From Zasmidium citrigriseum (lineage: Eukaryota > Ascomycota > Dothideomycetes > Mycosphaerellales > Mycosphaerellaceae): a stretch of DNA of 64,000 nt. Under the pieces are notes generated by a model that was not told the DNA's origin, searched no databases, and saw only the letters and a list, made by a program, of their open reading frames with translations. A program made the translations under genes and the position numbers. Numbering within the stretch: the stretch's first letter is position 1; each line of letters opens with the position of its first letter. Of this stretch, positions 45,901-57,300 are shown piece by piece. The stretch covers positions 62,001 through 126,000 of the forward strand of contig NHNW01000001.1 of NCBI GenBank assembly GCA_002786025.1, in the 5' to 3' direction.

Positions 45901-47216
45901 TCGCCTTTAACATAGTAGATTATTATACCGAAGCCGTTCTCCTTCGACGAGTCCACGTCGATATATACGATACGTTCGGGGTCGAAATAGTAGGTGAACA
46001 TTTTGCCGCCTTAAGGCACCTCTTAGCCGTTACGGTCGTATCTCTTAGTAACCCCGTTAAGTTCGAGCTAGACCGTGTCGTCCGTGTAGTCCTAGAAGCT
46101 TTAAAGGGCCTTCTAGGATTTATCCATCTCGGCTATCCACTCGAGACGCTAATTACGAGCGAAGTTTGTACGCTTAGCTCCCTTCTACGGCGTACCTTTC
46201 AAGCCCTTAGTCTTCGCCTTCTATAGAGCTTACGTAAGTCGTATATAATATAGGATATATCTACGTAGGTAGTTCGCGATTCCAATATACGCCTCTAGCG
46301 TATACACGTCGATAGGCTTCTAGATGTTCCTTAGTGCCTCTAGACGCTCTCTATCGGTAGCTATCCCTAATCTAGAGACTTACTACCCGAGGACTTTAGC
46401 TAATAGGAAGCTAAGGAAGGCCTTCTTAGGTGCTAGCGATAGGTTCTTCTCGTATAGACGCTTAAACACTACGTTAAGGTAGTCTAAATGCTCCTTAAAG
46501 GTATAAGAAGCTATAATAATATCGTCGATATAACTATGTACGAAGATAAAGTCGCGAAGCTAGTTGTTAATTATACGTTAAACATATTAGACGGAGCCGT
46601 AATGTCCTATAGCGGCTACTAGTAAGACTTCTTAGCTACGATAACTGTTAATATAAAACTTCTACTACTCGTCTTTAGCTAAAAGAAACTAGTAGAATAT
46701 CGCCCTCGCGTCGATAGTCGAGATGTACTTTCTGCTATAAATCTTCGCTAACAGTTAATCTTGTCGTAGAAGCGGGTAGGTGTCCTTCTATAATATCTTG
46801 TTAAGGCCTCGAATGTCGATAACGACTCTAGGCTTTTGAATAATTTCGCTATCTTAATATATGTTTCGCTAAACAACAAAACACGGCTAGGTAAGTCTAC
46901 TAGGCTCCTCCGTATGCTTTATCTTGCCGTCGTTATAAAGCTTGTCGAAGGTCTTATTAATTACCTTCTTATCGCGTTAAGATAATTAGTAGACCTTAGA
47001 GCACTAAGGTTCCTTTTCCTATCTATCGACTAGAGGGACTCGTATACGCTAGTCTTTAGGAATATCGGCTACGGAACCTTTGTCCTTCTAAAGATCTAGT
47101 CGCTTTTCAACAACCTTCTAGAGAGCCGTAGCTTAAGTAGGAGTACTATAAACAGTTACTCTATTAGGGAGCACTATCTTAGGTAGCTCTTTCTACTCCT
47201 ACTTAGAGCTTTTAGG
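42950..47216 (-). pseudogene. pol: E3 pol remnant (RT-RH-IN-chromodomain) in the -1 frame
   Basis: RT: S-T-I-D-A-R-A-I-F-Y near 46700 and an intact Y-I-D-D-I-I-I-A-S motif with YIDD at 46521-46532. RNase H follows (about 45.4-46.0 kb). Integrase: an uninterrupted 78-codon stretch (44691-44927) holds the zinc-binding region, with H-to-Y and C-to-Y losses in N-N-R-H-Y-Y-G-F and Y-I-R-H-C-K-V-Y. The core has V-V-A-D-F-I-T near 44610 and T-D-S-*-S-E-R-T-N near 44290. A chromodomain-like tail, R-I-Q-Y-L-I-R, lies near 43.67 kb, followed by an unassigned C-terminal extension. This frame differs by -1 from the Gag-protease frame. The downstream limit is approximate because only RIP-type stops occur. 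Confidence 0.85.
47210..47216 (-). promoter_or_regulatory. Candidate -1 ribosomal frameshift site, PR/RT junction of E3
   Basis: The coding strand reads C_CTA_AAA in the Gag-protease frame. Undoing one RIP transition (CA to TA) gives C_CCA_AAA, a canonical slippery heptamer. Homology to pol moves from this frame to the -1 frame at this point, and E4 shows the same at 59192-59198. Confidence 0.6.
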
Positions 47217-50200
47217 GACTACCTATCCTTCGTAACGACTTAAGCGTAAAGGGTAGTTAGATTAATTCGGTATAAGCTATCGATTTCCTACTCGGTAATA
47301 GTTCCTAACTCCTAGCTAGCACCGATCTTAAGCTTACGATTAGTAGGGTTGTAAACTTCGATAGCTCGTATACTAGCGTCGATAACCGCTAGCATAATTG
47401 TGCCGCCTCTAGCTATTAAGGCGCTACGAGCTTCGGTTAGCTAGAAGGCGTAGTCTCTGTCCTTAAGCTAGAAATCCGGGATAGGAATTCGCTTAATGTA
47501 GTTAGTAGGGATAGTAATTAGTTCCATCGACGTAACCTTACGGCAAACGCGATTCTCGCTACGCGGCCGGACTAAGAGAGGAAGGACAGCGTTTACGTTA
47601 GAGCGTAGTATAGCGGTATAGTTATATAGATTCACATAGAATCCGGCTAGTACTATAACATCTATACCTAGGAGTAGGTTATAGGGAAGATCCTTTACTA
47701 CTCGGACTAGCTACTTAATGTAAGCTAGCACCGGCTCCTTAGTTACTACGTCTCGAGTAGGGAAATATATCGGTAAGGTTATCTAGGTGTCGTTAGACAT
47801 CTCTCCCGCGAGGCTAACGAATTGAAGTAAAGTCTACGCCTTACGGAAAAGGTCTTCTCCGAGCTCGCGCTTAACCTATTCTTCTTTTACTATAGAAGCT
47901 CGGTTGCCGGTGTTAATACAAACGCGACGCGCTTTACCCTCCGGTAAGAATTTGTATATAGCCTCGGTAATTGTCTAGTTAGTAAACTACTACGGCCTAT
48001 CGCTAGTAGGCATCTCCGCTATATACGGCACGATACGTATTAGAGTGTTAAAAACTTTAATACTACCTCTAGACTTTGCGGCGGAGTGTCGAGTAGTCGT
48101 AAGCTCCGACAAAAGCGCTAGCTAAACTACTTCCTACTCTTAAAGATCCGTAAGAGGCGTTAGATCTTTAGTATCGTCTTTACTAGGTAGCGTCGATAGA
48201 TCCTACATTATCTCTCGAATGTCTTTAAGAGCTAACCGCTTCGGAGTAGCGGCTGCGACGGTAGCGAGAGCTCGATTAGCCGACTTTAACTTAGATTTAC
48301 TAATCTTGCGGTTCTTAGTTTCGTAATCGTCTCGAATATGCTTATGTAACTTATTGTTTAACGGAAATAACTGTCCGTAGTTAACAACGTAGTAGTAATA
48401 TAATGCCGTAGAGACTTAGAGGTTAGTTTAATCTACCGGTCGAGAAACTTTACTATTAGAGACTTTTAGGGCGGATGCGAAGAAGCCTTAAGCGCGTTCG
48501 TACGGATTAGAATTAGCTACATTATTAAATCGTGGATCGTACGTAAAGAATTCTTCTTAGAAGGCGTCTAGGGGTAGTTATTACATTTGCTTCTCGAACT
48601 CGCTCTAAGTCTCGGGCTCCTACTACTACTAGAGAGTTTGCGGCATTATCGGCTACTCGATCTACTAGGTGCTATCGACGTAAGGCTATAAAGGGCCGTT
48701 ATCGATTTGAACTAGCGGCTAAGCGGACTAGTCGTACTAGACGCTATTACGGCGAGGTTCCTAATAATGTATAGGAGCTTTATCTTAACCTTAGCCCTAA
48801 TGCTACTACGATCCTCCGTCTCTTAAATTGCTATCTATAATAGCGAGTAGCGCTCGTAGGCCCTAGATCTGCTACTACTAAGGCTGAAAATTTCCTCTTA
48901 GCTACTATTGCTAGTAGGTACCGGTACTAGTATATCCGCTACGATTATAGTTCGGGCGAAAGGGATTTATACCGGGCTAGTAGCTATTAGACTACGGGTA
49001 GGGGCGGTAGCCGTTCTAGGTAAAACTACTCTAGTTTTAGTAGAAGATCCCTCTACTACTACTAAAACTACTCCCGCCTCTACTACGAGCTCTAGCTCCT
49101 CGGAACTACTAGAAGTTCTAGTTATTGCTTAGTCGAAAGGGGAGCTGCTACTAACTCTAATAGCTAGCATCGCGGTGTTAGCTTCCTATCGACTACATGC
49201 CTACGTCGATAAACCTACCGGAGGCTAAGTTCCGCTACTAATACATACTCTAAGTTAGGGCAGGCATGAAAGGATTCGTATACTCTTCTTAGAGTGACTT
49301 TCCCTAAGGTAGATCGTACTAGGCTTCGTACTTGGCTTAGAGATGTTGGATGAATTAGTTCTTACTAGTAAACTCGCCGGGCTTCTCGACATAAGCCCTC
49401 AAGCTAGGCTTAATTCTGTTCCAAGCTGCAGTAAGCTAGGCGTGAACTATCGTCATATCACACTAACGGGCTAGATTAGTAACAGTGTTGACGTACTAAG
49501 CGACTGACTTGCGCTAACGCACACAGTCACGTGTGAACTCGAGCTCTGAAAGTTGTCGCTAAGCCAAGGCCATGGAAATGCGAAACTCCTTAAGCAGCAT
49601 AGTCTTTTAGTAATCGACGCCATCACCGGCTTTAAGGCCTGCGTGTTCTATAGGTGTCAACGTGTTATGGAACCATTCTGCAGCTCTGCCTTAAAGGCAA
49701 AGAGACACTCCTAACCGAACTTGCTAGTAGTCAAACTCGCTAAGTGCGGACTCTAGTCTGTTGATGAAGGCAGTAACATCGCGATAATAGGTGGTGTTGC
49801 GAATCGTGGTCTGCGGACCGACGCTAAACTTCTTGTCGAGATCGGGATCGAAATAGCTAATGTACTCTGGCTTGAACTGTAGTTGCCTCTAGAAGTCCCC
49901 CCGGCCTCCGCGAGGAGCTTCGCCATCGCCCGTGTAGTCCGCACGGCTAGGTCGATGGCCATAGTCGTAGGCCGGATCGTAGGCTGCACCGCCTCTAGGT
50001 TGTACGGCAGGGTTTGGCGCTGCGTTCTGCTCGATGCGGTCGAGTCGTCTCAAAACTTCTGCGAGGGTTGGCTCTAGAAGGAAGGGATATCCTCCTCGCT
50101 AATCTGGAGCCTATGGAGCGCGCTACTTACGCTGCTTGTTTCTGGCGTCTCGCTCTTGACGCTTACGCTCTTCTTGTTCACGCCGACCGTCATATCCGCG

Positions 50201-50482
50201 CTGCTCTGCTTCACGCAGGCGGACTTGTATAGCAGCCCATGCCTCTTGCGTAACGCCGTCTGGAGCTAGCTCTTGTGGAGAATCACCTCGACGTGGAGGA
50301 TCTTGACGTGGAGGAGGATTGGTTCCGTTCTCTGTGCGGCGTCCGTTAAAAGAACCCGGCATGTACGGGCGTCGGCCATCGAGGAATGGACTAGGAGCTC
50401 GTCTATTACGGCCGCCATCGATGACGGTCTCACGACCTGTCTGTCCTCCAGCAGGACCTGCGGTGGTCGTATTGTTCTGCAT
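47217..50482 (-). pseudogene. gag: E3 gag-protease fused reading frame
   Basis: The frame opens with M-Q-N-N-T-T-T-A-G at 50482, and the first 119 codons (to 50123) are uninterrupted. After that only RIP-type TAA/TAG occur. A capsid-like region lies at about 49.35-49.85 kb, including E-Y-I-S-Y-F-D-P-D-L and G-R-A-A-E-W-F typical of Ty3 Gag. An Arg/Gly/Ser-rich nucleic-acid-binding stretch with R-G-A-R-A-R-S-R-G-G follows near 49.09 kb. No CCHC knuckle was found. The protease motif at 47906-47914 sits in V-C-I-N-T-G-N-R-A-S, with catalytic Asp changed to Asn. The start is the first ATG of the open frame and lies 7 bases after a YYGCGTCGAT decamer. Confidence 0.8.
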
Positions 50483-51796
50483 GGTTCGATCGACGTAAGG
50501 CTGTAAACGGATCGATTGCTAGAGATCGTGGAATCCTCGCTGGGTTGGAGTATCGGTAAGCGGCGTAACTCTACGCTCTAGTGATCGTTTAAATCTGTTG
50601 GAGCGTTGTGGAGCCTACTAATGCCGAGTGCGGGCGTCTGGCTCGCTGGTAGGAGAACTCGTTTCCTGTCTAGTAGGTTGTTGCGGTCGGTTGTAGTAAC
50701 GAATGAACCTTAACAAAGCTAGGTGTTTAACCCAATGTTGTGTGAGGGTATCCGCAATTCCTGCAGCTTGATTTGGGATTCTTGGATATGCAGCCTACTC
50801 GAGTGGGAAGAAAGACAAGGGATCGACGGTGAGCCTGTTAATGTCAAGCGGGTGACGGTCGTTAGGCTGTTCGGACTGCTGTCTAGTCCCAGATTAGTTG
50901 CGAGTGTTTAGGCGTGCGCTCCGAGAACGAGTGCGGCCTGTTGCGAAGACGGCAGGGATCTCGTCGTACCACACTAGCAGAGCCCTTAGGCGGAACTCAA
51001 GATCGCTGGGAAGCAAGTCTATCGTTTAGTCGGACTTGAGATGTCGTGGGTAAAGGTTGTAGGTAAGAAGCGGGCTTGTAAAGATTCGAAGGAAACGTGC
51101 GTCTCGCTCGTCTCCTGGAAGGGATGGAAGAAGCGTTTAATCGTTGTTAAACACTAACGACTCGAAGCTATCCACTATGCCGAACTGGACTGCAAGCGGC
51201 CTTTAGGACGCCTGCAGGGGACGATCGATCGACGCGAGGATGTAGTAGCGCGAAAGGTGGGTACAGCTCTGGCCGTGAGCTCTAAGGAGCTGGCGGAAGC
51301 CGTTGACGGTCTGCTAAAGGCTGAGGACGATGCTGGCTGCTGTGTTCGCCAATATCCTCGATTGTCTTAATGGCTCGCGATGAATTTGACGATATCGCGA
51401 TGGGGGTGCGGGTGGTGCGTAGTTGATGGATTTGTAAAAGTCGCGACGAAAGCTGTGGGAATGCTAAGACAGCCCCACGTCCCGTGACTCAGGTCCGGTG
51501 ATCCAAGCACCTGCCGAGAGTGATCTGGCTTAGAGGACCAGAAAAGGTGTTGGAGGGTAGCGATCGACGTAAGCGTGTTAGCTCACGACCGTGGAGATCT
51601 GTAGTAGTGTTAGTGGTCGCCTTGCGGAGCTCCCAGAGTTGGATCGGGTTGGGTGGGCGGGTCTTCGCGTTGACGCAGGCCAGCTGGCTTGCGTCGATAA
51701 GACTGTTTAGGGACGCCGGAGCGTTCCACTAGTGCTGGCTCGTTTGGAGACGGCCTGCGAAAAAATTCTCAGTAAGAACTACTCAAAGCTACTATT
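50483..51796 (-). other. E3 5' leader, largely spared by RIP
   Basis: 1.3 kb between the 5' LTR and the Gag ATG. CA and TG occur at ordinary frequency, in contrast to the rest of the window. Small open frames on both strands are no longer than chance at this composition. The bases after the 5' LTR (AATAGTAGCTTTGAG on the coding strand) do not begin with TGG, the usual start of a tRNA primer site. Three decamers (50489, 51228, 51563) and one inverted copy near 51688 lie here. Confidence 0.6.
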
Positions 51797-51892
51797 TGCT
51801 AGGATCCGAAGGTGACTCTCATGTATTGTTGTTATTGTGTGAAGCTATCTAGGCTGCAGCTACGAACTTGAGAAGCAGTTGCTTCCGCAACA
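51797..51892 (-). repeat. E3 5' LTR (96 bp), nearly unmutated
   Basis: On the coding strand it begins TGTTGCGGAAGC and ends CCTAGCA, keeping the TG...CA ends that the other LTR has lost. Confidence 0.93.
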
Positions 51893-54330
51893 AAGGCCTA
51901 CTATCTATAATTCGGATTTATATTATCGAAGAGAAGAGCGACTTTAAACGTCTTAGTACGTAGTACTATATACTATATTTCCTCGTTACCTTTCTTTAAA
52001 CTCTAAAGTACCTTCTCGTAGTCCTTAATTTCCTTAACCTTAATCTTACTATCTAAGGCGAGTTAGTAGTATTAGTCGTATATATACGCCGCTTCTATAA
52101 TCTAGCTATTCTAGGTAGGACGTAGGAAGACTACCTAAATTATAGGATAACTCTATAGTTACTCGAGGTTCTCGAGTTTAGTAGTAAGTTACTAATAGAG
52201 CTTATAGTAATCCTTCGCTACCTTTTCTTACGCTTAGGCCTTAGCTTCCTTCTTAGCCTTCCTAGCTTCCTTCTTAGCCTTCTTAGCTTCCTTCCTAGCC
52301 GCCCTAGCTTAGGCCTTAGATTAGGTCTTAGGCTTAGCGATTCTAGCTTTCGTAACTTCTAACTTCTACGAGTCGTCGCTATATCTAGATTTACTACTAC
52401 CCTCTATAGCGATATCGTCGTTAAGGGTATTATCTTTCTACTCGGCGAGTATAGGACCTTCGAGTTTAGAAGCTAGTACCTTCTAGGCCGACTTCTTTAG
52501 CCGCTACTTCTTAGTCGATACGAGGTTACGTATAGAGGATATATCGGAGAGCTAGATAGGCTACTAGGGCTACTCTAGAGCTAAAGTTATAAGGTCTTTC
52601 TTTAAGATATAGTAGTCTTAAGGGATCTATCTAGGAGCTAGAATAGCTATTCCGCTAGGGTATAGTATATATAGTAGGTCGATAACTATTAGTTAAAAGG
52701 ACTACGGGAACGTAGTAATAGCTATTATAATTCTAGTAAAGTTAGTAGTAAAGTACGTTAGTACTTTCCTATCTACGTCCTACTAATACGAGCGCTATAA
52801 GGCGTATAAGCTTAAGTAGAATACTTAACTAAGCTAAATCTATATCTCGTGCGGCGGTATTATAAGAGCGACCTTACTTAATAAGGGGTCTCGATATAAC
52901 TCGCGGATCTTTATTCTATAGGCGGGTAAGGATAGTACGCTATCTACGTAAGTATCTTTAATCGTATCTTTATCTAATAACTACGCGAAATAGCTATAGA
53001 ATATACTAAAGAAGTCGTCTATAAGGAACCTCTATACTATCGCTCCTTTAGTCGCGAAGTAGGTAAGAAGGTAGATAACTATTATATATTCTAGCTTAGT
53101 ATCTAGATAGCCTAACTTATATATTATCTACTAGTTCTTATAAGTCTCCGTCTCGTACCTAGCGTAGAGGCTACTAAATAAGCTAATCGACGCGGCCCTA
53201 CTATTAAAGGAGAAGCCGTAAGTTATAAGCTAAAGGTTATTAGTAATATCGCCGAGCTCGTCGCCCTATTCCTCGATAAGTCTAACTACGTCTATATCTC
53301 CCCTATTAGCCTTAAAGGCGAGCTCCTTTATATTACTCGACGTAGGTCTAAGATATAGCTTCCCTTACTACTTTAGAGGAAATAGTTCGCTAGTAGCTTC
53401 TAACTCTCGCTATAACTTATAAGAGGCTAAGATTAGTAGCCGCTTTTATATACCTCTATATTTCTTCTTCTCGACGTCCTAGTTACCTTTAATCTCGGGG
53501 TAGCTATTAATTTTATACTCCTCCTTAATCGCCTTTATAGTAGAGGAGTCTAGGAATTTAAGTACTTTCTCCCTTAGGGTAAGAGATAAATAGGCCCTAG
53601 CTTAGAGGTTAGTAATATATTTATAGGCTATATCGTAGTCTAGGGCGTACTTAGTCTTAAGACTCGCGTCCTTATCCTCTATATACTTAGCTAAATATTA
53701 CTTACCTAGGTAGTACTTCTCGTATAGATTATACTACGGGTTAACTATTAATATATAGGCGTACCTTAGAAAGGTATAAGTTAGGTTAGGCTCGTTAACG
53801 AAGTTATACTAGGCGTTACTATATATAACTTACGGCTAGTACTAAGGCTAAGTCTTATCCTTACCCTATACTATATTAAATAAGATTACTCTCTTACGCT
53901 CGTAAAGACTATTTATCTGTCTTATAGGCGTATATCTTAGATTTACTACTCTAGATTCCTTAATCTACCCTATAACTCCTTCGTTAAGATACTTTAAGTC
54001 TAGAGGTATTACTCTTTCGAGCTATAAAGGGTATACGTAGGTAATTAGTTTACCTTTTCTAGGTATTAAGGCGGCTCCTTCGCTAGCGTCTAGGCCTTCC
54101 TAGACCTACTTAGCTTCCTTAATACGTCGCTTAGTAGGCTCCTTAATTACTCTTACCGCTTCTTTCGTAGCTTTATCTTTACTAGAAGGTTTCCTTACTT
54201 CTACTACCTTCTTAGCTTATACTATAGCGTCGTATACTTCGAGCCGCTATCCGATCGACGCGGGCTTAGGTTTCTTAATACTATTAGCGTTATCCGTTAC
54301 TAAAGACTTACGTTTCTTCTTATTAGGCGC
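51893..54330 (-). pseudogene. E4 extra ORF, N-terminal part
   Basis: Related to E3 ORF3. The N-terminus near 54.32 kb is basic (P-N-K-K-K-R-K-S), followed by a K-K-P-K-P-A-S-I linker. A long helical region follows, with A-R-Y-E-T-E-T-Y near 53.15 kb and I-D-L-L-x-I-L-Y-P near 52.68 kb, both matching E3. A Lys/Ala-rich helix with A-R-K-E-A-K-K-A-K-K-E-A repeats lies at about 52.23-52.30 kb. The rest of the ORF continues at 37746-38491 and 30653-31383. Stops are of RIP type. Function unknown. Confidence 0.65.
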
Positions 54331-57300
54331 TATAACTACTCTACTCTTAGCGGCCTCTCTTAACGTTATTAATATACTAGTCGCGATCGCTAAGTAGATA
54401 CTTATCCTCTTCGTATATATAGAGGGCTATAATATCGTAGATATTAGTATTATAGGATTAGTACTAGTCGTTAATTGCCTACTAACTTCTAAGTCGCTTA
54501 CTTCGCTACGCGTCTTCTCGAGTAAGTTAGTCGCCTTCGAGGATCTTAAGTAGTTCGTTACGCTATCGCTCCCTATTATAGACGCGCTTCTTACTCGCGT
54601 TAAGTTAGCTATAGCGGCTACGCTAGACTTAGAGAAGTATAATACGAAGGAAACTAGCGCTAACTAGTTAGGCGAATTCGTCCTCGTTAATTCTTAAATA
54701 GGTTAGTAGTATTTCGTAGTTACTACTCGCGGAGATTATTACTACGTAAAGGTATATTAGAGGAGAATACTATAAGGTACGATAAACGTCGTCGCTATTA
54801 CTACCCGTAATATTCGGCTCGTACTAGTATAAGTAAATAGAGGTATATAAAAGCTCGGAGTTACTAAAGTTAGAGAAGAATAATAGATAATAAGCTAGTT
54901 CTAATTATATTCTCGCGTCGATCCGCCTAAAGCTATCTTATAATCTACTCTCTAAAAGTAACGCTCGTAGAAACCGATATTTAGTCCTCGCTTAGAGTAG
55001 AGAAGAGAATATTAGTATAGTATAATAGTACGAGACCTTCGATATTGCGCTAACGCCTTATATTAGATCGTAGTACTTATCTTAAGCTCGCTAGTATAAA
55101 CTAGTCCTCCGGGATCTTCTTAAACTAGTCTCTAATTTCCTAAGATACTCGTAGAAGACGAATAACTATCTACTTCCTTAAGTTAGAGTCTTAAGAATAT
55201 ACGCTCTAGGTATCCCTAGGGCCTTAAGGAGCTCCCTTAGAGCTAGAGTTAATCGACGCGGCTTCGTTAGAATTACTATTAGTAGTCTAGCTCTAGTTAT
55301 TAGCCTCTAGTAGGATCTAGCGATTATCGTTATTTTCTTTAGTCTCGATAAGCGGCTCTATTAACGCGAGTATATATAAATCCTTTATATCGCGCTCTTA
55401 GAGATATTTTAATAGTAGAGTATTAGCTATAGGTAGGTAGTACTTACGAGGTAGTTTCTTATAGTAAAGTTACTTCGTTCGCTTCTCGTTAAAGGATATT
55501 ACTATATCCTCGACCTTATTAAGGCGGTTCGTATCTACCTATTCGTTATAGATAGAGGGGAAGTCCTTCTATTTAATTATATACTAAATCTTCCGCCCTT
55601 ACTTACGTTTGCCTAGAATCGCCTTAACTACCGTAGATAGGTCCTATAGGTTAGCGTCGATAAGGCTAGCTAGCTTCGTACGTAGGCGATTAAAGGGGTT
55701 ATCTTCTAGGGGCGCTAGTTCGAGCTATACGATTAAAACTACTAGATAAATCGCTTTTAGGTGTTTTAGGATATCTAGTCTATACGCTAGGTTACCGACT
55801 TTCTCTATAACCTAGAATAGGCCTTTACGCTACTTACCCTATTTCCTATACTCGCCTAAAACTTTATAGCTATTATAAAGCTTTAAGAAAACTTTATCGC
55901 TAATATTAAAGCTAAGTCGTTTATACTTCGAGTCGTACTATACTTTTATAGCCGCGTTAGCGAAGGAGATCGCTTCTTATACTTAGTTATAATATTATTA
56001 GCGTAAGACCTTATAGTCTTCTTAAGGGAGGCTCTTTAGTCCGTAAAAGGCGTCTACGTTAAGATTAAAGCTAAAGTAATACTAATCTAGCGAAACGCTA
56101 GTAGTAGAGTTACGAGAGCTATTTAGGTACGAAGTTAGGGTAGGTAAGATATCTATCTAGGCGGCGTTAGGATAAGTAGAGACGAAGAAACGAATAGCCT
56201 ACTCTATAGTCTAGTTAGTACGTTCGCTCTAACTATCTATCTATAGATAGTATATAGTAGAGAAGTATAGATCTACTCTAAGTAGTTATATAACTCGCTT
56301 AAAGAAGGTGCTAGTCTATTTTAGATCTCTATCCGAAATCTATTTAGCTAGAATAGCCTATCTACGCTCTTAAATAGCGGTAAGCTACGCCTCTACCTAC
56401 TCTTTCGTATCCTAGGTCGATTAGCCTAGAATTATTATAATTCTCTTAGAGCTCTTATAAGTAACTATTAAGAGGCAATCGAAGAGATCTATTATAGCTA
56501 GAAGAGTAGTAATCTAGTCGGCTATAACTACGAGTATTAGTAGTAATAGCGTATCGATTAGATTAAGGAATCTAAAGGGTAGGTACTAAAGAGTTTAGAG
56601 TATTTAGTACGCTTTATAGTACTTAATATATTTCTTAAGGTAACGTACGTAGTATCGAATATATATAGAAGCTAAGATACGTTTATAGGCTCTATAAAAG
56701 CTAGCGTAGTAGCGTTAGTCGTATATACGCTAATAGATCTCCTACTCTAGAGTAGGAGGAATATATAACTATAAGTAATAGTACTAAGGGTCGATATAGT
56801 AAATAAGGCCGTCTTCGAGGAAGAAGCGTAGCCCTTCTAGCTAAAGCGCGTCGACTAATAGATTGTCGTTCGAAGACAATATCTCCTATAGCTTATTAGG
56901 GCTAATAGCCTCGCCTTTCCTCCTATATATTAGGGTAGCGTAGGACTTCTTAACTCTCTTAGACTTACGGTTATTAACGCGAGCCTACTTCTCGGCTACT
57001 CGCTTAGTAGTAATACTACCTTCGTTAGGATCTATCTACATACTTATATCCTTTATCTTATAAGAAGTTTTATCCTTAGCTTTTATACGTTCGTTTATAG
57101 CTTAGAGGATCTCGTATAGCCGCGACTACTACTTGCTCTATTAATATCTAGCTTTTACGCGCTCCTTAAATTCGTCGGATATAGAGATAAGTATAGTAGC
57201 GAATATACTTAATATACTAAAGTTATCGTTATCGTCTCCGAGCTAGCGGCGGTAATCTATTAACGATAAGCTAGAGTAGTATATTATTACCTCTAAGTAG

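Larger units (their letters stand above)
38492..51892 (-). mobile_element. E3: 13.4-kb Ty3/gypsy retrotransposon with large extra ORF, youngest insertion
   Basis: E3 has 96-bp LTRs at both ends and a perfect target duplication AAGGC (38487-38491 and 51893-51897). On - the order is: 1.3-kb leader, Gag and protease (one frame), RT, RNase H, integrase and a chromodomain-like tail (-1 frame), a short basic ORF, then a 1,254-codon ORF before the polypurine tract. It interrupts E4, its diverged relative. CA/TG content jumps at both ends, so it arrived after most RIP of its host. RIP is uneven: strong in pol and the 3' third, slight between 49.3 and 51.9 kb. Every long frame contains stops, so it is not autonomous now. 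Confidence 0.92.

Noticed and set aside
46521..46532. Ty1/copia affiliation for E3
   Set aside because: Integrase lies downstream of RT and RNase H on the coding strand, which is the Ty3/gypsy order.
38751..48674. Decamer sites as protease cleavage sites (T/A-S-I peptides)
   Set aside because: Attractive where the frame reads T-S-I or A-S-I, but other sites are read in a different frame or lie in the leader, so a nucleic-acid-level motif fits better.
48908..49132. Open frame of 74 codons on +
   Set aside because: It lies antisense to the Gag C-terminal repeat region of E3, has low-complexity content and no family features; a shadow of the minus-strand frame.
49753..49989. Open frame of 78 codons on - starting M-Q-P-T-I-R-P
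   Set aside because: Out of register with the Gag frame that runs through the same bases and continues on both sides; a shadow.
49883..50506. Three overlapping open frames on +
   Set aside because: Antisense to the best-preserved part of E3 Gag. Open only because this region escaped RIP.
38751..51563. Decamer sites as 3' splice sites (CTAAC branch plus CGACAG acceptor)
   Set aside because: Some sites look like intron ends, but the ORF3 frame runs uninterrupted through at least four of them and no donors were found at suitable distances.
50723..51732. Open frames of 62 and 70 codons on + in the E3 leader
   Set aside because: Length and composition are ordinary for unmutated noncoding sequence; no homology recognised and no equivalent seen in E4.
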